From Chrysomallon squamiferum (Eukaryota > Mollusca > Gastropoda > Neomphalida > Peltospiridae): 64,000 bases of DNA. The DNA lies in the NCBI GenBank assembly GCA_012295275.1, contig CM022673.1, forward strand, positions 26,880,761 through 26,944,760. Direction: 5' to 3'. Under the pieces are notes generated by a model. The model had not been told where the DNA came from. It searched no databases and saw only the letters and a list, made by a program, of their open reading frames with translations. The position numbers and the translations under genes were made by a program. This document shows, piece after piece, positions 1 to 10,621 of this stretch; the stretch's first letter is position 1; the number at the start of each line of letters is the position of its first letter.

Positions 1-922
1 TGGAGAACATATATTTGTAAATAAACCATTGTCCATCTGTAATGAAAGTTTCATAAACAGTTTTATTCACAAAACACCATGGAAAAACCATGAAAAATAT
101 GAAGTCTACTTCCCATTACTCTGTCTTCATTCTGCAGTGATAACATTACAGCAAGAAGCGATTCAGGTTTGAAACGAACGATGTGCAGACATTGTTATAT
201 AATGGCAGGACACGTAAAATAATAACTGATATCACACACAACTTTATTCCATATCACAAATATTAACAATACCTCTTTCATCTCGATTCAGATAATCGTG
301 TGTTCCTGCATGATGAATAAATCCAAGTGCAAATATTAAAATAAAACTGTCCAGGCCTAAGGACAACGTGTTTAGTACAAAAAATAAAAAATAAATAAAA
401 CTAAAAAAATAGTAATAAAAAAAAGTATTCCCAATGATTTGGACCTTCATATAAACGTTTTCAGTCATAGCTAAACTATTTGCAGTTCATAATATATTTA
501 GTATACTTACTATTAATATACTATGTCACATATATTGTATAATATGTGCACAATGTGAATATGTATGTGTGCATAACGTAAATATGATCAGTAACAGATA
601 TCTTGAACATGTTTAAGTTGAATATGGTTGAATTCGAACAGTTAATGATAGATGTAACGTTCACATATTCTATTTACTGAATATAAGTAAATTACTCGTA
701 TGTAAAATATGTTAGTTATTTATAATATTTTGTCGTTTTCTTTTACAGAAGCAAGCCATAAGCATTAATAAAAACACATCATGCCGCTTTTTACTTTTCT
801 TTTATTTATTTATTTATTTTTTTAATAGATAGATGAAATTGATGTAAAATTGTTTATTATTGGTCGCTTGTTTTGTAACGGAAAGGAAATGTTTATGAAT
901 TTGAAATGACCACCTTAAATAA

Positions 923-962
<40 letters not shown>

Positions 963-1343
963 GTAATTATAATAAGAAGAATAAGAAGAATAACAATAAT
1001 AATAATAATAACAACAATAATAATAGTAATAATATAATAATAATAATAATAATGTTGATGATGATAATTATGATGATGATAATGAGAAGGAGGAAGATGA
1101 TAAAATAATGAAAAAGCAACAAATCAACAATAAATGAGTTGTGAATGCTTATTCTGCTTTCGGTTGATGTTACATAATCGATTTAGGAACAATGCGCTTC
1201 GCCTCTGAATGTTAGAAAGAAACCAGATGTATGCACAGGCCAAGTTCATTATATACAGAGGTAATCAGGTATTGCGGTAAACCAGCTTTTTCTACGAAAT
1301 GGGAATTATACGAACTGGGAATCTACCAAAGGGAAGACACCAG
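1..1343. other. Intergenic AT-rich stretch with (AAT)n array
   Basis: I see no convincing gene here. An imperfect AAT/ATG trinucleotide array covers about 921-1080. A weak minus-strand exon-like piece at about 244-350 is discussed among the rejected items. A TTTTACAG acceptor-like site near 748 followed by AATAAA could be a 3' UTR exon of a gene starting left of the window, but nothing coding supports that. Confidence 0.5.
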
Positions 1344-1774
1344 TATGACGCTTGCATTGGGCGTCACCCGAAGAGGGCCCCACTGAGCTGTTTACGTTAA
1401 ACATGACTGGTATTTATGAGCTGATTCTATGATTCTAGACAGGGGCGCAGTTACAGTGTTTGCCTCAAAATTAACGTATTAAACTTAAAATTAAACGCAT
1501 TAAATACTTATTAGCATTTAAATTATTCGTAAATTTTGTTTAACCAATCTACGTTACAATATATTATTTCTTAATAATTCTATTCTTGTACTTAATTAAA
1601 GGTGGCTTAAAAATCAACTGTAAAATCTTTGGTGCAGGTATTTTTGTAAATTAAATTTTAAGTAATTTTAAATAGACCGTCGTATGATTTCATCATAACG
1701 ATTGGTTTTTTTCCCTCTGTGTATTTTTATTACATTTTGTCTTTTAAGGAGACAGATTATTGTATATGTATACG

Positions 1775-1778
<4 letters not shown>

Positions 1779-1815
<37 letters not shown>

Positions 1816-1846
1816 TTACCGTATATGTGTGTGTGTGTGTGTGTGT
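1779..1846. repeat. (CA)n/(TG)n inverted microsatellite pair
   Basis: A (CA)n run and a (TG)n run face each other. They are flanked by TATACGGTAA on the left and TTTACCGTATA on the right, which are reverse complements, so the stretch can fold into a long hairpin. Copy B (near 11250-11280) has collapsed to one short TG run between the same flanks. Confidence 0.85.
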
Positions 1847-1892
1847 TTGTTTGTTTATTGTTACGGTGTGTACTATACGTAATTATATAGAT

Positions 1893-2060
1893 AGAAAGAA
1901 AGAAAGAAAAATAGATAGATGGATAGATGGACAGACAAACAGACAGACAGACTGACAGATAGACAAATAGACATATAGACAGACTGATACATAGATACAT
2001 AGACACATAGACAGACAGGCAGACAGACAGACAGACAGATATGTCTATATATATACTGAC
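1893..2060. repeat. GATA/GACA tetranucleotide array
   Basis: Mixed GATA, GACA and CAGA tetranucleotides lie immediately before the acceptor of the module exon. The matching array in copy B is at about 11320-11455. Confidence 0.9.
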
Positions 2061-2082
2061 ACATGTAATATTATAATTCTAG

Positions 2083-2265
2083 AGTTGTCGCTACATCCAA
2101 AGGCTTCCCATTTAGATGGCTGTCATGCGCACTGGCCGGAACCCAGGGTCAAAGTCAGTACAACTACAACCCGTCTAATGGCGGCACGACCTGGTTTGAC
2201 CCCGGATATCCAGGCACGTGGTTCATGGAGGATAAAAATGGAGACGGGCGAGATGACTATTGCAG
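2083..2265 (+). CDS. Exon encoding an FG-GAP/VCBS-like module (duplicate copy A)
   Basis: This is a 183-nt exon bounded by TTCTAG before and GTAATC after, phase 2 on both sides, so it adds 61 residues without changing frame. In that frame it reads R-V-V-A-T-S-K-G-F-P-F-R-W, then a LSCALAGT segment, a Tyr/Asn-rich stretch, a DPGYPGTWF segment and EDKNGDGRDDYC at the end. The D-x-N-G-D-G-x-x-D spacing is the calcium-loop pattern of FG-GAP/VCBS repeats, and the RVVG...SC.L....D.GY....DxNGDGxxDYCR layout recalls secreted bacterial and fungal repeat proteins. No signal-peptide exon is visible to its left, so it is either an internal exon of a gene starting outside the window or an orphan left by the duplication. 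It matches 11501-11683 at about 92%. The family assignment is inferred from motif memory. Confidence 0.65.
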
Positions 2266-2489
2266 GTAATCGCTGTAACACTGAGAATATTGTTTTATCA
2301 AAAATAAACAGTGAAAACATAAATATGTAGACATTTCCAAATTATATAAGATATCCGGACTGAATTTTTGAAAATTATTCAAGAAAAGAAAGTTTAAAAG
2401 GAGAACGAACTAAGAATGTAAACAAGAAAGGTTGAGAGTTTCCGTTTTGTAAATCATCAGAAAATGTAAATAATTTATGGAAACTTTGA

Positions 2490-2592
<103 letters not shown>

Positions 2593-3519
2593 ATATATCT
2601 CTTTCTGTCTATCTGTCTATCTATCTCTCTATCTAACTATCTATCTATATATAAAGCCGATATCTTATAACAGTAAGGAATTACCTCACACACACACACT
2701 CAGATAATTTAAGCATCACTTGTAAATCATGTTAATGTACTGCACTATGGCATAAGAAAAAACTTTTTTAAAATTATCTGTCAAATTAAAATTATCTGTT
2801 AGAATGTAAATTGTTGTAGATGTGTTGGAACAGTGCCGAAGACGTGGATGTCGTGCATGCAGGCAGACCGGTTTGGTTTTAACAGCAATCAGTATACCTT
2901 TACTATAAAAGGATCTCAAGGATGCCACTAAACAAAAGACAAACACGTTAAACACATTTCACAAAATGTTAAGTGTCATACTTAATAAATAAATAAATAA
3001 AAAATCTGTTGTAAAGAAAAAGCTTGTAAGTGTTTTGTGATGATACAGTGAAATGAACGGTTAACGATTCTTTCACCCTTTGACGGTTCTGTTTATTACC
3101 ACATTTTCCTTTGTTTTAATCAACAACCAAAGTATGCAAAGGTGGCATTTGAAAAGTATTTAAAAAAAACACACAAAAAAATCCAAACCAGTTACTGACT
3201 AAAAGTAAACAGAACACATACTGACAAGAATGGCTACTGGGAGGTTTCATCAGCAGAACTCTGAATAAAAGTTTATCATTTATTTTTCTGTGAATGTCTT
3301 ACTTACATACATACATATATATATACATTATTTGATAATATACATGCTTACATGCTTACATACTATACATACATACATGAACAGATATTAACACACCACC
3401 AGGTCGACCAATGATCTCAGACTGTGGGTCGGAATCTTTAACATTTCCTAATACAATGACTCTGAGACACGCTAGTTTTTGTTAAAAATACAGATGATCT
3501 TTTATCTAAAATATCTAAA

Positions 3520-4560
3520 ACCAAAAATAGTCACCCTGGATATCGATTCCAAGTACACTAACATAAACATCGAATGCGGGTATAGAATCTGCTGAGAGAG
3601 CGTTCCAAAAATACCCAGATGCAGAAAGACCAACCGAAAGTATCATAGAATTACGTGAATTACATTTAAAGGGCAACGACTTTTAAATTTAACGGGGAAA
3701 TGTAATTAGCAGGTTTGTGGTTTCGCCCTTTTTTGCCTCTATTTATAATACAAAAATGGGAAGAAGCAATCAAGAAGCCATTTTTCTATCATTTCATCCC
3801 CATCATAAAAGTATCGTTAAATCTCATGTTTCACAGAAATTCAAGTAACAAAGAAAATTTTAATGAGGATTGTTCACTCGTATTTTGCGCCCTGAAATCG
3901 AGAGGTTATTCAAAACGAGTTCTGTGGAAAATTAAATCTGAAACGTCAGAGAATTAGAAAAACCGTTAGAACCACCAGACCCATTTTAAGCCATCTAAAA
4001 TCCAACATAATATTCCACCTCACTTGGGTACCGAATCTACAGCGATCTGTAAGATGCAGGCTCCACGACGACGTATAAAATCTCAGTCTACGTTGAGTAG
4101 CGAAGAAACAAAAAGTGAATATCAAATCCGAACTAACCTAGACTGAGATTCCAAAAAAATTGTGTATTTGATAAGATGTAAAGAAACATTATGTCGGCCA
4201 ATCCCAAAATATGTTACGAGTCAGAACTGCTTGTCACGAATACGACATTAGGCATGAAGTTGACATTCCTGTCGCCAGACACTTTAACCTACCTGGACAT
4301 ATATTGGAGGATCATTTTGAAATAATCCCAATAGAACAAATGCCCATTCTCTAGTCCAAAACTGAAACTGACCTTTTTAGACTTGAACGAGAAGCGTTTT
4401 TGATTCGCACGTTACAAACCCTAAAACCATTTGGAATAAATGTTGAATCGAGGAAATGTAAAGAGAGACATAAAATAATTTTCCCAATAATTTACAATCG
4501 CCGCAACGTTGACAGTAAAATTATGAAGGAGCAATATTTTAATTTACTTTCGAAATAGTT
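3520..4560 (+). mobile_element. Decayed 3' part of a Penelope-like retroelement (copy A)
   Basis: Conceptual translation in shifting frames gives pieces of a reverse transcriptase and its downstream endonuclease. Near 3590-3680 it reads YPDAERPTESIIELREL-like. Near 3700-3790 there is a damaged RFAP..ANIYxxKWEE-type palm motif. Near 3890-3950 it reads SRGYSKRVLWKIK. After a frameshifted linker, HYVGQSQ (near 4185) begins a GIY-YIG-like endonuclease continuing with P-V-A-R-H-F-N-L-P-G-H and IRTLQTLKPFGIN. The order of reverse transcriptase then GIY-YIG is the hallmark of Penelope-like elements. Stops and frameshifts, such as a TAG in the PIL-SKTETD segment, show it is dead and 5' truncated. Confidence 0.75.
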
Positions 4561-4650
4561 TTAAATAGGTTTAGAGATGTACTGTCTTTTTGTATAAAAT
4601 GTAATGTTAAACATGTCTGAACGCTTCTGCATATAGTTTTAAAAGGTTTA

Positions 4651-4969
4651 ATGAATAATAATAATATAATAAAGAATAATATATAATAAAACGCAAGTAT
4701 TTTTTACGGTATCATAAATAATAAATAATAAACTTGGGGTGTAATTATATATGATGTTTATTATTAAATGAAAATGTTTATAACTGATCACTGGCTGATA
4801 AAACTGATTCTTATTTTTATTTTTGAGTTGTTCAATAATAACTGTTAATACTTACATATGTTCGGGTTTTGTTAAACATTAATTAATGTTATTTCTAATA
4901 CATAAATGAAAATTATGAATTCTTATCTCAAGCCTCGAGGTCTTAAAAAGATAAATTACGGAAGCTTAC
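4651..4969. other. AT-rich spacer
   Basis: AT-rich sequence with short AAT repeats between the end of duplication copy A and the RPA43-like exon. I find no coding signal or second RPA43 exon here. Confidence 0.5.
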
Positions 4970-5114
4970 AATGTCGAGTAGAGGAGTACTTCACAATCTA
5001 GCTGTTCGCAAACGCCTTCTCTAACTTTACCAATAAAACGTGGTGGGAGGGCGACATGTCTCTTACAGTGAACCAGTTCAAAACAAGAATGAGGATCGTT
5101 AATTCGAGATAAAG
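4970..5114 (-). CDS. POLR1F: Exon resembling RNA polymerase I subunit RPA43 (POLR1F)
   Basis: On the minus strand a 145-nt exon runs from a GTTTCAG acceptor (5117-5115) to a GTAAGC donor (4969), entering in phase 1 and leaving in phase 2. Its frame reads LSRINDPHSCFELV, then KRHVALPPRFIGKV, then REGVCEQLDCEVLLYS. The pattern R-H-[IV]-A-L-x-P-R-[YF], a basic patch, G-[IV]-x-E-Q-L-D-x-E-[LV]-L-x-Y-S is what I know from the N-terminal Rpb7-like half of RPA43, which joins RPA14 in the stalk of RNA polymerase I. No neighbouring exon is recognisable: the expected next exon (GVPIAYD-type sequence) does not appear between here and position 1, and no donor-bearing exon lies above it before 6100. It may be a real exon with very long introns or a transposed gene fragment. 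The symbol is by similarity only. Confidence 0.55.
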
Positions 5115-5420
5115 CTGAAACAAAATTCACATGGCCATTTTTATTCATGACTCTCGCATACAACGAGAATTATCGAGACCTCAACGCCAAGCATTTCCTG
5201 GTTTAGTTTGAGCGCTTAACGACAGTGTATGGGAACATAACTCTTGAACATTTAACGAGTTGTTTCATGTTCTTTTTATTAACAAAATTCAAAACCTTTT
5301 AGAATTTTAAATGAGAAAGAAAATGGGTTTAAAACTACATAAGAACAAATTAAGATACTGAATATAAAATTTATTTTTATTTCAAAGTACAAAATTAAAA
5401 AAAGTTATAATAAAACAGAC

Positions 5421-5477
<57 letters not shown>

Positions 5478-6014
5478 TTAAGAAATAAACAATAAAATAT
5501 TGCAGTATTTCATTTAAACTAAATTAATTTTTCATAAATTATATAAATTTGTGTTGCAGTTTCTTTCTTTTCTGGTCACTTATGATCAATCTGAAAGTGA
5601 AAGAAATATAATTTAAGGGAATATATATATATAATTTTTTAACAATGTCTCTTATATACTTATGTTGTACAGATAATAAAATTGGAAAATTAGAAATTAT
5701 TTAAGAAGCACAGTATAATTATATTACATTGGAGGCAGTTTCATTTGGTAAACAAAGTGGTATTTGTGCTTTCATTTTTAACGGAAAGTACATAAATCAT
5801 ACATGATAATTTAATTTCTCTTAACTGGTAGGAGTAATCCTAAATCTGGAATTATCGTTATAAATATAACAACGATCCGATAACCGAAAATACAAAATAT
5901 CCATATTTTTCATATTTAGTAAATTTATCTTTCTTGTTTATTGTTTTATGAAAGGAAAAAAAAAAGAAGATATTTTTATATGAATTACTATATTGAAAGA
6001 TCTATATATACAAA

Positions 6015-6049
<35 letters not shown>

Positions 6050-6121
6050 AAGAGAGAGAAAAGAAGACAGGATTAAAACACGTACTTGCCATTTGTTCTT
6101 TATAGACGTAGTTCGTACCAA
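5115..6121. other. Intergenic AT-rich stretch
   Basis: No gene seen. It contains an (AAT)n array at about 5420-5476 and an (AAAT)n array at about 6012-6050. Confidence 0.6.
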
Positions 6122-6417
6122 TTATTTTTGGTCATGACCGGAACCTGACCCAGAACCCGAACCTGAACTGGAACCAGAACCGGAGCTTGATCCATGTCCA
6201 CAACTGCAGCACGCCTGGGCCGAAGCGAAAACAAGAACTGAAACTGAAACAAATAAAAGAAATAATTTTGTATTTGTTTTTTAACCATTTGATCCAGTTT
6301 TGTTGATATTTCAGGTTTTAGTACTGTAATTATATATATTTCCAATAATGATAATTATATCCAACTGCAGTATAATGACTTACAGACCAACGAGATGAAT
6401 ATTTTCCTGAAATCCAT
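6122..6417 (-). CDS. Secreted Cys-rich/Gly-Ser peptide, 51 aa (family member 1)
   Basis: Two coding exons on the minus strand: 6417-6384 (34 nt, ATG to a GTAAGT donor) and 6243-6122 (ending TAA), joined in phase 1. The product starts MDFRKIFISLVF and continues with a hydrophobic stretch to SAQA, a typical signal-peptidase site. The mature part begins CCSCGHG, followed by a run of about 18 residues made only of Ser and Gly, and ends GHDQK. The 34-nt first exon, the phase-1 intron and the M-[DN]-F-x-K-I start match five other genes in this window, so I place it in the same family although its tail replaces most Cys by Ser and Gly. A second acceptor 6 nt downstream (TTTCAG repeated) would remove two residues in frame. 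A TATAAATA box lies 82 bp before the ATG. Function unknown; extracellular location is inferred from the signal peptide. Confidence 0.8.
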
Positions 6418-6498
6418 TTTGTAAAAACGAAATACTGTTCAAACTAGACTGGTTGTTTGCTTACAAAAATGTTTTGATTATGAACAGTTATTTTCATA

Positions 6499-6506
6499 TA
6501 TTTATA
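6499..6506 (-). promoter_or_regulatory. TATA box of family member 1
   Basis: TATAAATA on the minus strand, 82 bp before the ATG at 6417. The other five family genes have TATA boxes at similar spacing. Confidence 0.55.
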
Positions 6507-6938
6507 TTAGTAATATGAGGAAACCAAAGCGTATATCCATTGCTATATTTTTCTTAGTTTCCTTTTCAGTTCACGTGTTAAAAAATACATTAAAGAACTG
6601 ACAAAAGAAAGAATAAAGAAAATAAGGAAAAGAAAAAAAAAACGAAAATTAATATTTTCTTGTTACAGCGTTTTCTTTCCTTTATCGTGTGTGTTTTATA
6701 GTACTTCATCTTTCATTTGACTTTAATTTTTCATCTTCTTCTCCATAAAATAACACAATGGAAATAACAAAATATCAAATGAAATAAACATACATGCACA
6801 TACACCGAAAAAACCAACAAAACAACAATAAATAAATAAATAAATAAATAAAAGATTAACAGGTATTCTGATTATTTTTTATATATTGTTTTAATCAAAA
6901 TGGATAAAATTGATAAAAGCTTCATGAAATAGTTGTAT

Positions 6939-6940
<2 letters not shown>

Positions 6941-7018
<78 letters not shown>
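6941..7018. repeat. (CT)n microsatellite
   Basis: Nearly perfect CT dinucleotide array followed by a TG run. Confidence 0.95.
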
Positions 7019-7020
<2 letters not shown>

Positions 7021-7106
7021 GTGTGTCTGTGTGTGTGTGTGTGTATGCCTGTCGCTTTTACGCTGAATGACAGAATGTATATATATATTAATACAACTAG
7101 TTAATG

Positions 7107-7217
7107 AAAGTTTTGAATTATATAATTTTGTATCAAGATTCAACATATTGCCATGACAAAACGCCATATGCTTTTATTAAATGTATTATACTATTATATA
7201 TATATATATATATATAC

Positions 7218-7253
<36 letters not shown>

Positions 7254-7402
7254 TATACAGGTAGACAGATATATAGATACAGAGATAGATTATCAGTCAA
7301 CGGCAAAGTAAAGGTTTTGAATTATACTTTTATATATTTTTGTATTAAGATTCAACATATTGTCATGACAAAACGCCATATGCTTTTGTCAGTCGTGTTA
7401 TA
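7107..7402 (+). repeat. Direct repeat pair flanking a TA/CA microsatellite
   Basis: The segment at about 7107-7190 (AGTTTTGAATTATA, later GATTCAACATATTG and CATGACAAAACGCCATATGC) recurs at about 7312-7396 with small changes. Microsatellite and GATA-like sequence lie between. This looks like a local tandem duplication that trapped a microsatellite. Confidence 0.8.
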
Positions 7403-8404
7403 CTGTATCATTTAAATCAACAACAAAAATCTTAGTGTGAAATATCGTCATTTGCACTGGTATCGCACCACTTCACAAAGTCATATTACGCCATTTTTTA
7501 ATGTTAAATACACGTGTGTGTTTGTATTATTGTGATTTTATATATACAGATTGATAGACAACAAAACTATTCAGTATTTTAGAATCAGAGAGTAAACTAA
7601 GCATAACAGATAGACTGGTAGACAGACAGACAGACAAATGGAAAGAGAGTAGAGCGATGAATGAATAAATGGATAGACAGATCGATGGATGAATGCATGC
7701 ATGGATATTGAAACAGAGACAGACACAGTCAGACAGACAGATAGATAGACAGCGGTATCAAAACCAGAACAAAACAAATACATTTAACTGAAACGTCTTT
7801 TATCTGAAACTGCACTTCAACTGAGTATATATGTACACTACTGACCGCTGCCGATACTAGAAGCTGACCTTCTACACACGATTAATAACAGACAATACAA
7901 CATTCGTACTGACCAGTTTGTTATTGTACATGTCCATAGAATAGAAGTTTTGGCTAGTGACACATGATCTAATAGTCCGGTGTTTGTTTTCATAAATATG
8001 GTGTTAAATTATCTTCGGCCACTGACCCCCAAAAAGATCGTTGTTATAAAATGTAACGTGTTAAATTACCTTTAGTCATTAATCACTATGCAGTAAACAT
8101 TTTAAACCAAAAGTGTTAAATTAATTTTAGCCGTTGACCAAATATGGAGTAATTTGTTATCATAAAATACAACGTGTTAAAGTAGTTTTAAGTAATGACC
8201 AGTAAACTGTATACTGTTAGATATTATAAACGTTCGCTATCTCAGTAGTTCAAACCACTGGCTAAAATTCCACAAGCAGACTGTCTGTACAACACGTTTT
8301 GTGTGAAAGCAGCTTTAGCCACTGACAGATCAACATTCTCTTATTATAAACTGTAGAGCTTGGAAGTGTCTGCTATTCCAGTTACAAACCGTATACTTTG
8401 AAAG

Positions 8405-8790
8405 TAGCTTTATCAATGACCACACAAAGATTGCTACTATAAATTGTACAGTCTGAAATTAGCTTTATCCAGTGACCACTCAGAGATTGCTATTATAAAT
8501 TGTACAGTCTGAAATTAGCTTTATCCAGTGACCACTCAGAGATTGCTATTATAAATTGTACAGTCTGAAATTAGCTTTATCCAGTGACCACTCAGAGATT
8601 GCTATTATAAATTGTACAGTCTGAAATTAGCTTTATCCAGTGACCACTCAGAGATTGCTATTATAAATTGTACAGTCTGAAATTAGCTTTATCCAGTGAC
8701 CACTCAGAGATTGCTATTATAAATTGTACAGTCTGAAATTAGCTTTATCCAGTGACCACTCAGAGATTGCTATTATAAATTATGGAATCT
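8405..8790 (+). repeat. 56-bp tandem satellite
   Basis: Copies begin AGCTTTATCCAGTGACCACT at 8461, 8517, 8573, 8629, 8685 and 8741, exactly 56 bp apart and almost identical, with a more diverged copy just before (about 8405) and decaying copies after. Upstream sequence from about 7980 shows older relatives (TTAGCC.CTGACC and TTATAAA.TGTA motifs) at irregular spacing. Confidence 0.95.
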
Positions 8791-9163
8791 AAAAATAGCT
8801 TTAACTCCTAACCAGCATTGCTGTCAAACAGATTGTTATTATAAATTATACAGTGGAGAAAAAAAAAAAAACGAAAAACGAAAAAAACCCCAGCCATGGT
8901 TGAGGAAGAGCAATTTGAAATACAACATAAGTGTGCTATGGTTCAGTAACTTTCTTTTTTTGACTGATAAACTCAATTGCAGGAACATTTGCTGAATGTC
9001 ACGCTGTCCACGTAGAACTCGTTTCAAGTTCATGAAAAGAATAATAAAAACAATTATTTATGACTAATAATCTTGTTTACTCAGAAGTAATCGCCTCTCC
9101 CTCACACCAGCTTAGCTCGTAATCGTTCTGTTGGAACACACACACACAAATAATAACAAATAT

Positions 9164-9198
<35 letters not shown>

Positions 9199-9470
9199 TT
9201 GTTGTTTTGTTGGTTGGTTTTGCGTATGTGACTGTACGGTCCCTCTCTCAAAATGAAATATTTAAAGAGGCAATACATTTTTTATTTCTTTATTTAAAAT
9301 CAGTAAATATCAGTGTAATTTCTTTTTATAATCCATACTTCTTTTTATATTGTTTACAGTAAAAAATAAATTATATATATAAGTGTCATTTAGTTCATTA
9401 CAACATTTGATAGTGGAAAACCATCACGGTAAGTCATATACATATACACATACATACATACATACATACA

Positions 9471-9506
<36 letters not shown>

Positions 9507-9657
9507 TATATGATTATATATTTCGTTTTTTTTCTTTCTGTTTTACATACATTTACGCACGCACGCACGCACATGCACACACATACATAGTCACAGAGTG
9601 ATGGGATTTAAATAATGTAGATTTTAACTGAATCTAAATTACTACCTTTAAAAGAGA

Positions 9658-9700
<43 letters not shown>

Positions 9701-9888
9701 AACTGACTTACTAATTCTTTTTTTTTTTTTTTTTTTTATTTGTTCTTACAAACTACATAATATATATATATACATATTTTAAGACGCTTATACTTGTTTT
9801 ACTTCATACTTTATTTCAACAAAACTATTAATTTACCAGTTTATAAAAAGTCTTTACTTGCTCTTAAACATTATTTTCAAAATGTACA

Positions 9889-9948
<60 letters not shown>

Positions 9949-9954
9949 TGTGTA
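8791..9954. other. Intergenic repeats
   Basis: No gene seen. It contains an (ATTT)n array (about 9155-9200), a (CATA)n array (about 9440-9500), poly-T tracts at 9661-9696 and 9719-9737, and a (GT)n array at about 9893-9952 abutting the MITE. Confidence 0.6.
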
Positions 9955-10434
9955 CAGTGGTACCTCAGTTTGCCCGTAACTCAGTTTGCTCGTATCTCAA
10001 ATCAGTTTTTCCAACTGAAATTAATTGAAATACCATTAATCGTTTTTAGATAAGAAAAATGTATGTATAAATGACAAACTTTGGATAAAAACAAAATAAA
10101 AGAGAATGTAAAGAAATAAATTGGTTTTGTAAAGTGTATTTATCTTGGAGATCAGACAACTTGGGCTAATTGAAAATGCTTACGTTCCATGGACTGAAAA
10201 TAAAAAAGGAGGAAAAAAGAAAAAAAACGCGAGCACAACACAACAAAGACGCTTCCACGGCGAGGTAACCGTGTGACGTAAACGAGTCAGACCTAGGATG
10301 CTGTGTTCTTCGTTGCGCCAACTGGCGGAGGCATAGCTGAAGCTCGCTCGTAACTCAGATTTTAGCTCGCGATTCAAAGAAGAAACTCGCCCGGACGACT
10401 GCACGTAACTCGGAAAGCTCGTAAGTTAAAGTAC

Positions 10435-10439
<5 letters not shown>
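9955..10439 (+). mobile_element. MITE with inverted ends, Tigger/pogo-like
   Basis: The left end reads CAGTGGTACCTCAGTTTGCC and the right end, reverse complemented, reads CAGAGGTACTTTAACTTACG. These are imperfect terminal inverted repeats rich in the CTCGTAACTC motif. The element is about 485 bp with no transposase ORF. A TA dinucleotide precedes the left end, but the right flank is (TG)n and shows no TA, so the target duplication is not clear. The CAGTGGTACCTC end recalls Tigger-type Tc1/mariner elements from memory. It is flanked on both sides by (GT)n microsatellite. Confidence 0.7.
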
Positions 10440-10485
<46 letters not shown>

Positions 10486-10576
10486 TATGGATTTATGTAT
10501 ATATATGTATATATACGACTGTGTATATGTGTAACTATATATATATATATATATACAGACGCACACACACACACGC
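10440..10576. repeat. (GT)n, TA-rich and (CA)n microsatellite cluster
   Basis: GT repeats, TATA-rich sequence and a short CA run directly upstream of the signal-peptide exon at 10622. The predicted Cys-Val and His-Thr peptides in this stretch are repeat translations. Confidence 0.9.
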
Positions 10577-10621
10577 ATACACAAACACTCACTTATTCCT
10601 GTTTGTTCATAGCACAGAATC

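Larger units (their letters stand above)
6507..8402. other. Intergenic repeats
   Basis: No gene seen. It contains a (CT)n array (6941-7018), a TA/CA array (about 7194-7252) between two direct repeats, GATA/GACA-type repeats (about 7600-7750), and from about 7980 diverged, irregular copies of the satellite that becomes regular after 8403. Confidence 0.6.

Noticed and set aside
244-468. Minus-strand ORF with a hydrophobic stretch SFILIFALGFIHHAGTHDYL that could follow an acceptor at CCTTAG.
   Set aside because: It resembles the second exon of a secreted peptide, but no 34-nt or other first exon with a donor is visible and the Cys block is absent. Too weak to call.
8405-8790. Regular repeats considered as a CRISPR array.
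   Set aside because: Units are directly tandem with no unique spacers, and the genome is an animal's.
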